From Tannerella sp. (GTDB lineage: Bacteria > Bacteroidota > Bacteroidia > Bacteroidales > Tannerellaceae), in NCBI GenBank assembly GCA_031268395.1, contig JAIRXI010000006.1, forward strand, positions 1-5,057: a stretch of DNA of 5,057 bases, in the 5' to 3' direction. The notes below the pieces were generated by a model. The model was not told the DNA's origin. It saw only the letters and a list, made by a program, of their open reading frames with translations, and ran no database searches. This document shows, one piece after another, positions 1-4,086 of this stretch (position 1 is the stretch's first letter; each line of letters begins with the position of its first letter). The translations under genes were made by a program, and so were the position numbers.

Positions 1-22
1 CCCCGTTTAATTCACAAAGTAT

Positions 23-95
23 GCGGAAGTAGCTCAGTCGATAGAGCATTAGCCTTCCAAGCTGAGGGTCGCGGGTTTGAGCCCCGTCTTCCGCT
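23..95 (+). tRNA. tRNA-Gly (anticodon UCC)
   Basis: A complete cloverleaf can be folded by eye. The acceptor stem pairs GCGGAAG (23-29) with CTTCCGC (88-94). The D stem is GCTC/GAGC. The anticodon stem TTAGC/GCTGA encloses the loop CTTCCAA, which gives anticodon TCC and reads GGA/GGG glycine codons. The T stem GCGGG/CCCGT has one G-U pair. The discriminator base is T, as usual for bacterial tRNA-Gly. CCA is not encoded (the following bases are CAA), so it must be added after transcription. Only 22 bases precede it, so its promoter, or a tRNA cluster it may belong to, lies outside the window. Confidence 0.96.
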
Positions 96-105
96 CAAAA
101 TCCCA

Positions 106-139
106 AACGCTTTAAATCAATGATTTAAGGCGTTTTTTT
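106..139 (+). terminator. Intrinsic terminator after tRNA-Gly
   Basis: The arm AACGCTTTAAA pairs with TTTAAGGCGTT (one G-U pair) around a short loop and is followed directly by a run of seven T. It starts 10 bases after the tRNA, so it most likely ends the tRNA transcript. Confidence 0.85.
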
Positions 140-263
140 CTTCACAGCGCCTGTTTTTTCGGATCACTGGAATCCATGTATTTATGGAGCGAAGCGCTTT
201 ATGACACCCACACGGCAAACCATCGTTTCGGACAGACAGTTTCCTTCTAATAAGAAAACAACC
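117..263 (-). pseudogene. Diverged minus-strand counterpart of the repeat-arm coding segment, no start codon
   Basis: An open frame runs on the minus strand from just after a TGA (264-266) to a TGA at 117-119. It contains LSVRNDG...CG...RSINT, matching the plus-strand segment at 407-458. No in-frame ATG exists upstream of the matching part, and the frame ends inside the tRNA terminator stem, so this copy is probably not translated as it stands. Differences from the plus-strand copy fall mostly at third codon positions and gaps are multiples of three, which points to coding ancestry. This is an inference from about 17 aligned codons. Confidence 0.3.
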
Positions 264-455
264 TCAGTAGCAAGCAGATGATATATACAGGCGGACCTCA
301 TTACTTCATTATCCCCGGTTATAAACAATAAGGTAATGAGGTTTTGCCGGAGCGTTCATGCCTGCTACTGAGGTTGTTTTGTTATTAAAAGGAGGTGGAA
401 ATGAGGTTGTCTGTCCGAAACGAAGGGTCGTGTGGAGCATTTCGTTCCATGAACA
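177..455. repeat. Long nested imperfect inverted repeat (about 280 bp) between tRNA-Gly and lplA
   Basis: From outside inward the pairing blocks are: 177-198 with 436-455 (imperfect, several G-U); 208-214 with 429-435 (exact); 223-238 with 408-423 (exact, 16 bp); 243-253 with 382-392 (one mismatch); 255-276 with 359-380 (21 of 22); and 295-304 with 333-342 (exact, 10 bp). The inner part is AT-rich, unlike the GC-rich genes around it. A transcript of either strand could fold into one long rod with internal loops. It fills most of the 322 bases between the tRNA terminator and the stop codon of the lipoate ligase gene. It could be a miniature inverted-repeat element, a head-to-head pair of diverged repeat copies, or a structured RNA. 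I saw no clear target-site duplication and no TAnnTTTG promoter inside. The folding is directly visible; the nature of the element is not known to me. Confidence 0.85.
255..380. repeat. Inner 22-bp inverted repeat pair with central hairpin
   Basis: This is the best-conserved core of the larger inverted repeat. Bases 255-276 and 359-380 are reverse complements at 21 of 22 positions. They flank an 82-base centre that holds a further exact 10-bp inverted pair (295-304 and 333-342). By size (126 bp) the core alone would fit a miniature inverted-repeat element, but the pairing continues outward on both sides, so these are probably not the ends of the element. Confidence 0.8.
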
Positions 456-697
456 CCGGTTTTAGCAATGCGCTGTTTTCACACCGTAACAGTCTTCAAA
501 AAAGAGGAGCAGTTTCTCCAGGAAAGCAGTTGTCGAATCGGGATGGCCGGTCAGGTCGGCGAGGTTGGCGACCGGGCTGGGCACGGAGGCAATGCACCGT
601 CCCCGCAAGGCCGGGTTGCCCCGCAGGGCGCGCGACATCCGGTCGAGGTCGGTGCGGTAGAGCAGCGTGCCGTGAAAAAGGATCCGTCCGCGTGTAA
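401..697 (+). other. Candidate small ORF starting in the right arm of the inverted repeat
   Basis: An ATG at 401 is preceded at 388-394 by AAGGAGG, a near-perfect Shine-Dalgarno, which is unusual beside the A-rich starts of the other genes here. The first 20 or so codons (to about 458) resemble, in frame, a minus-strand segment in the opposite arm, both reading LSVRN(E/D)G and later RS(M/I)NT. Beyond position 462 the frame runs antisense through the end of the lipoate ligase gene, and that Arg- and Gly-rich part (98 aa in total) looks like a shadow of it. If anything here is or was coding, it is the first 20 codons. I do not recognise the peptide. It may be the head of a decayed mobile-element gene cut off at the junction with lplA. 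Confidence 0.25.
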
Positions 698-1106
698 TGT
701 GGGAGGCCGTGCCGGAGATCTTCCGCTCGCCGGCCAGCAGTTCCTTCCGTCGCCCGACCGTGACCGCAACGCCGAATGCATGCAGCGCATTCCGGAGCGG
801 TGTCGCAAAATCCCTGTCCGGAAAAGGGACGTCCGTTTCTCCGCAGATAAATGCATAATTGATATTCCCGTAATCCTGATAGACCGTCCCTCCGCCCGAA
901 ATCCGCCGGAACACTTCAATCCCCTCTTCCCGGCAGTAGGCGGTATCCACTTCCGCCTCCATCCGCTGGTTTCGCCCCACAATGACAGACGGACGGTTGA
1001 TGTAAAACAGGAGGATGTCCGGTGCGCCGGGCTGTTCCGAAAGAAAACGGCGTTCCAGTGCGCCGTTCTGCGCAGGCGCGTCGGACATACTTCGCAGCAG
1101 CCTCAT
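462..1106 (-). CDS. lplA: Lipoate-protein ligase (LplA family, catalytic domain only)
   Basis: This 214-residue cytoplasmic protein belongs to the biotin/lipoate A/B ligase family. The family uses ATP to activate lipoate as lipoyl-AMP and transfers it to a lysine on lipoyl domains of 2-oxoacid dehydrogenase E2 subunits and on glycine-cleavage H protein. Diagnostic motifs are NGALERRFL (14-22, matching the NLALEE helix), RRISGGGTVYQDYGN (67-81, the lipoyl-AMP binding loop), and ERKISGTAS (127-135) with the conserved catalytic lysine at 129, then RILFHGTLL (141-149). The C-terminal accessory domain of E. coli LplA (about 340 aa) is absent. In such short forms it may be missing or encoded separately, and scavenging rather than octanoyl transfer is likely but not proven. 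The ATG at 1104-1106 lies nine bases after the aldolase stop, so co-transcription with the upstream genes is likely. I see no standard terminator after its stop; the large inverted repeat follows almost at once. Confidence 0.92.
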   Translation of the reverse strand: MRLLRSMSDAPAQNGALERRFLSEQPGAPDILLFYINRPSVIVGRNQRMEAEVDTAYCREEGIEVFRRISGGGTVYQDYGNINYAFICGETDVPFPDRDFATPLRNALHAFGVAVTVGRRKELLAGERKISGTASHITRGRILFHGTLLYRTDLDRMSRALRGNPALRGRCIASVPSPVANLADLTGHPDSTTAFLEKLLLFFEDCYGVKTAHC

Positions 1107-1115
1107 CCCGCCCGC

Positions 1116-2417
1116 TTATTCTACCCGGAACGCGACGCGCAGATCTTCCACTTCGTCGTCCGAAATCGGGCTCAGTTCGCCGATGGCTTTCGCCATGATC
1201 AGCGATTTGGCGCTGAATTCGGCCACTTCCAGCCGGTCGAACGTCTGTAGCAGGCCGTCGCCGGTCACGAGGAACGAATCATTTGCCAGCAGGATGGCCG
1301 GGATGGTTTTCAGCATTTCGGCCACTTCGGCGTTCTGCCCGTACTGCATGGCATACTGCACCGTCGGGATGTCTTTCAGGAGGATCCAGCTTTCCGGGAT
1401 GGTGCGCACGTTGATTTTCACGCCGGAGGTGCAGAATCCCATCAGGTGAGGCGGCTGTGTCAGGATGATGGAATTGATTTTCGGGCTGGCCTGGTAAATC
1501 GCCTGGTGCAGGGCGACCGACCGGCTGGGGATTTTGCCGGCTTCGACCATGCCGTTCTTGACCTGCACGATGTTGTGCGGCTCAATGTCCCAGCGGGGGA
1601 CGCCCGGAGGGGTGATCAGGAAATCATTGCCCCGCCAGCGGACCGAGACCGTGCCGTAGGAGCTGATCATCAGGCCCTGGTCGCAGGCGCGCCGGACAAT
1701 GGTGACGATCTCGCTGCGGATGGCACGCTCGTCCGAGGGATAGGTGACGCCCATGAAATACGGGATGTCCGTCGGGATGGCCTGTTCGTGCTGTTCGATT
1801 TGCCGGTCGGTCAGGCAGGTGGGTTCGCCCAGAATCCGGGCGTTGATCAGCGTGCGCGCGCAAAATTCCAGTGTCTCGAAGCGCTGGTAGGCGTCCATCA
1901 TGTCTTCGCCGCAGAGGACAACACCGTGGTTTTCCATGATGACGGCCTTGTAGTCTCCGTGCTGCGCAAATTCGTCGGCGATCTTGTCGCCCAGGGTCTG
2001 GCTGCCGGGGACGTCATAGGGTGCAAATCCGATCCGCCCGCAGATGCTTCTTGCCTGCGGGATGATGTTCGTGTTCGGGATTTGCCCGGTGATGCTGAAC
2101 GAGACCAGCGCCGGCGGATGGGCGTGGATGACGGCCTTCATCTGCGGACGCATTTCGTAGATGGCCCGGTGAAACGGATATTCCGACGACGGGCGATGAG
2201 GCCCGGTTACGGAGCCGTCGGCCTTGACGCAGACGATGTCCTTTGTCGTCAGCGAGCCTTTGTCGATGGCGGCCGGCGTAATCCAGATGTCGCCGTTTTC
2301 GTCTCTGATGGAGATGTTTCCGCCCGAAGTCGTTGTCATGCCGCTCCGGTAGATCCGGCTGATGACTACCCTGATCTGGTCGGCGGGATGCATTAATTTA
2401 GTGTCCAGTTGTTTCAT
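1116..2417 (-). CDS. Tandem class II aldolase/adducin domain protein (second domain degenerate)
   Basis: This 433-residue cytoplasmic protein has two class II aldolase (FucA/RhaD/AraD-type) domains in tandem, roughly residues 10-205 and 230-420. The first domain keeps the family site: TSGGNIS (30-36, phosphate/substrate loop), SSEYPFHRAIYE with the probable catalytic Glu79, HAHPP (98-102) giving zinc ligands His98 and His100, and MENHG (161-165) giving the third ligand, His164. The second domain aligns along its length (YGTVSVR 254-260, SRSVALHQAIYQ, ILTQPP, LANDS) but has lost all three zinc ligands and the Glu. Family members reversibly cleave ketose-1-phosphates or act as epimerases, and single-domain forms of about 215 aa assemble as tetramers. 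Here the duplication may supply a built-in, inactive partner subunit. The ATG at 2415-2417 is preceded by an A-rich stretch without a clear Shine-Dalgarno. It follows a SorE-like dehydrogenase gene, so a sugar-phosphate role is plausible. The exact substrate cannot be read from the sequence. Confidence 0.9.
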   Translation of the reverse strand: MKQLDTKLMHPADQIRVVISRIYRSGMTTTSGGNISIRDENGDIWITPAAIDKGSLTTKDIVCVKADGSVTGPHRPSSEYPFHRAIYEMRPQMKAVIHAHPPALVSFSITGQIPNTNIIPQARSICGRIGFAPYDVPGSQTLGDKIADEFAQHGDYKAVIMENHGVVLCGEDMMDAYQRFETLEFCARTLINARILGEPTCLTDRQIEQHEQAIPTDIPYFMGVTYPSDERAIRSEIVTIVRRACDQGLMISSYGTVSVRWRGNDFLITPPGVPRWDIEPHNIVQVKNGMVEAGKIPSRSVALHQAIYQASPKINSIILTQPPHLMGFCTSGVKINVRTIPESWILLKDIPTVQYAMQYGQNAEVAEMLKTIPAILLANDSFLVTGDGLLQTFDRLEVAEFSAKSLIMAKAIGELSPISDDEVEDLRVAFRVE

Positions 2418-2454
2418 TTTGCTTATTTGTTAGGGTGTTTGAGGTGTTGTCAGG

Positions 2455-2499
2455 CGGGAGAAGGCGCAGCTGTCCGGCGCTCTTCTCCCGTTTTTTTTT
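2455..2499 (+). terminator. Strong hairpin with T-run on the plus strand, between two minus-strand genes
   Basis: The arms at 2455-2467 and 2477-2490 pair over 13 bp with one bulged base (CGGGAGAAG... with ...CTTCTCCCG) and are followed by nine T (2491-2499). The T-run touches the stop codon of the dehydrogenase (2499-2501). As an intrinsic terminator it works for plus-strand transcription, yet the flanking genes are on the minus strand. In the gene direction the hairpin is preceded by A's and has no T-run after it, so it would be a poor terminator there. It may instead shield or process the mRNA between the two cistrons, or stop antisense transcripts. Confidence 0.65.
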
Positions 2500-3773
2500 C
2501 AGACGGCATCCGCGTGAGCCAGCAGATACGTTTCTGCTTCGACATTCCAGAGGCCGTGATGGCGTTCGCACAGCCGGTGCAGTTCTGCAAACACGGGACG
2601 GGTCGTTCCGAGGGTTCCAAACTCGGCGATGGGCGTCAGCGGAAGGCGGATGTGCGTATAAATCAGTTTCTTCCCTCCGGGGATGGAAGGCAGGTTCATC
2701 GTAGTGTCGACAACGGCGTCGAGGCCGCCGATGTGCGTCACCAGCCCGGCCGGGTCCAGTCCCTCTCCCATCATCGCCAGCGCTTCCTTCATGTCGTCCG
2801 TATTTCCGCCGCTTGTGCCGACCACGTGCGTACAGGCATAGTGTACGTTGTAAAAGTTAAACGGCGCCCGGAAATCCGTTTTGGCGGGGCCGGCAAAAAA
2901 GTTGAGGCAGCCGTCGAAAGCCAGCAGCGCGTCGGCCTGTTCGACGATGGCCGCCACGGGCGCAAAGACAAAGACGTCGTCATAGCCTTTTCCTCCGGTC
3001 AGCGCTTTCAGTTCGCCGGCAGGATCGGCCATTCCGCCGGTATTGACATAGCGCAGTTCGATGCCGTTGCGTGCGGCTTCGGCGGGGCTGTAGAGGAGCG
3101 CTGCACGGTCAAGGCGTGTCTGGTCGATGTCGGTCACGACGATCAGGCGTGCCCGGCGGTCGGTGCGGTGAATGGCGTAGTTGACGGCCGCCAGCCCCAT
3201 CGGACCGACGCCGGCCAGAATCGCCATGTTGCCGCCATCTTTAATCTCCATCCGGTGGAGATACGACCCCGGTGTTGTATGATAGTTTGCGTGCATGGCG
3301 CCAATGACGCACGAGAGCGGTTCGGAGAGAGAGGCTGGATAATAGCCTGCGCCCGTGTAATGCAGCAGGCATCCGCCGGCCATCACGGCATTCGGGATGA
3401 TGACGTATGTCGCGTCGCCGCCGATGTACCGGTACGAATAGCCCGGTGCGCTCAGTACGCCGACCGGGCCATCCGGATCGTTCAATGCCGGCTGGATGGA
3501 AAATTTGTCACCCGTCCGGAACAGGTGGCTCCACCGGCTGCCCGCCTCGACGATTTCGCCTGCAAATTCATGGCCGATAATGACGGGATTCCGGTGCACG
3601 TCGCGCGGCACCCGTTTATGAATATCAGCTTCGTGCGTCGCCTTGTACGACGACATGCAAATACTGTCGCACACCACCTTCGCCAGGATTTCGTCATCCC
3701 CGATGGCCGGCAAATCAAACGATTCCAGCCGGAGGTCGTTCCTGCCATACAGTCTCACTGCGTTTGTTTTCAC
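2499..3773 (-). CDS. Zinc-dependent MDR-family sugar-phosphate dehydrogenase, SorE-like (L-sorbose-1-phosphate reductase type)
   Basis: This 424-residue cytoplasmic medium-chain dehydrogenase/reductase has the extended form typical of L-sorbose-1-phosphate reductase (SorE), which interconverts a ketose 1-phosphate and a hexitol phosphate with a nicotinamide cofactor. Visible landmarks are KTNAVRLYGRNDLRLE at the start, DSICMSSYKA (36-45) with probable catalytic zinc ligand Cys39, GHEF (67-70) with His68/Glu69, GGDATYVIIPN (118-128), SEP (150-152) with Glu151, the Rossmann loop GVGPMGL (188-194), and TDID (214-217), where Asp215 ends beta-2 and favours NAD(H). The four-cysteine structural zinc lobe of many family members is missing. 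The frame stays open to 3863, but that TTG lies inside the promoter. The GTG at 3771-3773 matches the family start, and no in-frame ATG exists before Met40. It is probably the first gene of the operon with the aldolase. The SorE assignment is from recalled family similarity; the true substrate may differ. Confidence 0.85.
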   Translation of the reverse strand: MKTNAVRLYGRNDLRLESFDLPAIGDDEILAKVVCDSICMSSYKATHEADIHKRVPRDVHRNPVIIGHEFAGEIVEAGSRWSHLFRTGDKFSIQPALNDPDGPVGVLSAPGYSYRYIGGDATYVIIPNAVMAGGCLLHYTGAGYYPASLSEPLSCVIGAMHANYHTTPGSYLHRMEIKDGGNMAILAGVGPMGLAAVNYAIHRTDRRARLIVVTDIDQTRLDRAALLYSPAEAARNGIELRYVNTGGMADPAGELKALTGGKGYDDVFVFAPVAAIVEQADALLAFDGCLNFFAGPAKTDFRAPFNFYNVHYACTHVVGTSGGNTDDMKEALAMMGEGLDPAGLVTHIGGLDAVVDTTMNLPSIPGGKKLIYTHIRLPLTPIAEFGTLGTTRPVFAELHRLCERHHGLWNVEAETYLLAHADAV

Positions 3774-3780
3774 TGTCTTG

Positions 3781-3843
3781 TCAATTATAATGTCCGTATT
3801 TGAAATATTTTTTGTCTGTCCTGCATCCCCTCTGTCCGGGCAT
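3781..3843 (-). other. Small upstream ORF in the leader of the dehydrogenase gene
   Basis: A 20-codon frame starts at ATG 3841-3843, about a dozen bases after the predicted transcription start, and ends at TGA 3781-3783. That leaves seven bases before the GTG start of the dehydrogenase. It begins MPGQRG and is rich in basic and aromatic residues near its end (KKYFKYGHY). No attenuator hairpin was obvious. It could couple translation to the weak GTG start, or it may be chance; a 63-base open frame is not rare. Confidence 0.2.
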
Positions 3844-3860
3844 GACCTGCAAATCGCCTG

Positions 3861-3892
3861 CAAATGTACGCATATTACGGTTTTTCCGCAAA
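3861..3892 (-). promoter_or_regulatory. Bacteroidota-type promoter for the dehydrogenase operon
   Basis: On the minus strand the -7 element TACATTTG (complement of 3861-3868) matches TAnnTTTG. The -33 element TTTG (complement of 3889-3892) lies 20 bases upstream, the expected spacing for the primary sigma factor of this phylum. Transcription would start near 3853-3856 and give a leader of about 80 bases before the GTG at 3773. This placement rules out translation starting at 3863. Confidence 0.75.
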
Positions 3893-3963
3893 TCTATTTC
3901 TACCGTGACGCCCGGCAGATCCATAACCGGGGAGTGATATAAGGTTCCGCCGGGACGCTTTTC

Positions 3964-3998
3964 CGCTCATCGTTCACCGTTCATCATTCATCGTTCCC
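3964..3998. repeat. Degenerate tandem heptamer repeat (five units)
   Basis: Five consecutive 7-base units resemble the consensus CGTTCAT, with one or two changes per unit: units start at 3964, 3971, 3978, 3985 and 3992. The third unit matches the consensus exactly. The tract lies about 34 bases upstream of the -33 element of the plus-strand promoter. Short tandem heptamers can vary in copy number by slipped-strand pairing; a regulatory role is only a possibility. Confidence 0.7.
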
Positions 3999-4026
3999 TG
4001 ACGGTTTCCCTGGAATTTTTCCGGGA

Positions 4027-4050
4027 TTTCTTTTGATATGAAAAAAGAAA
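4027..4050. promoter_or_regulatory. Inverted repeat overlapping the -33 element and spacer (possible operator)
   Basis: TTTCTTTT (4027-4034) and AAAAGAAA (4043-4050) are exact inverted repeats separated by eight bases. They cover most of the -33 element and end three bases before the -7 element of the downstream promoter. The position would suit a repressor site, but runs of T and A form such pairs easily by chance. Confidence 0.3.
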
Positions 4051-4060
4051 TATATCTTTG
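4032..4060 (+). promoter_or_regulatory. Bacteroidota-type promoter for the PstS-like gene
   Basis: TATCTTTG (4053-4060) matches the -7 consensus TAnnTTTG. TTTG (4032-4035) lies 17 bases upstream, slightly closer than the usual 19-21. Transcription would begin near 4067 and leave a leader of about 20 bases ending in an A-rich stretch before the ATG at 4087, typical for this phylum's weak use of Shine-Dalgarno sites. Confidence 0.7.
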
Positions 4061-4086
4061 CGTCCGTATAATTCAACAGCAAAAAA

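Larger units (their letters stand above)
3774..4086. other. Divergent intergenic region (313 bases)
   Basis: This gap separates the minus-strand dehydrogenase from the plus-strand PstS-like gene. It contains the leader and promoter of the dehydrogenase (3774-3892), a stretch without recognisable sites (about 3893-3960), a degenerate heptamer repeat tract (3964-3998), a small hairpin (4008-4025, CCC-T-GGAA / TTCC-GGG) followed by a T-rich stretch that could be a weak plus-strand terminator, and the promoter of the PstS-like gene. I see no operator shared by the two promoters. Confidence 0.7.

Noticed and set aside
313..322. A stretch CCCGGTTAT-like here reappears in inverted form near 3921-3931
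   Set aside because: The match is only about 11 bases, with unrelated flanks, and is likely chance.
177..455. Retron-type msr-msd or CRISPR interpretation of the repeat region
   Set aside because: No reverse transcriptase or cas gene is in the window, repeats are inverted rather than regularly spaced direct copies, and no spacers are present.
468..1250. Long plus-strand open frame (260 codons) opposite lplA
   Set aside because: It lies antisense to a gene with clear family motifs; its composition (His, Arg, Gly rich, no recognisable domain) is what high-GC antisense frames give.
1446..2396. Plus-strand open frame of 316 codons opposite the aldolase gene
   Set aside because: Antisense shadow; Asp/Val/Arg-rich with no motif, while the minus strand carries intact aldolase signatures.
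2409..3803. Plus-strand open frame of 464 codons opposite the dehydrogenase gene
   Set aside because: It is longer than the real gene but is antisense to conserved SorE-type motifs and crosses the hairpin at 2455-2490; no domain is recognisable.
3774..3863. N-terminal extension of the dehydrogenase from a TTG at 3863
   Set aside because: The TTG lies inside the -7 promoter element, and the added residues do not match the family's usual start, which fits the GTG at 3773.
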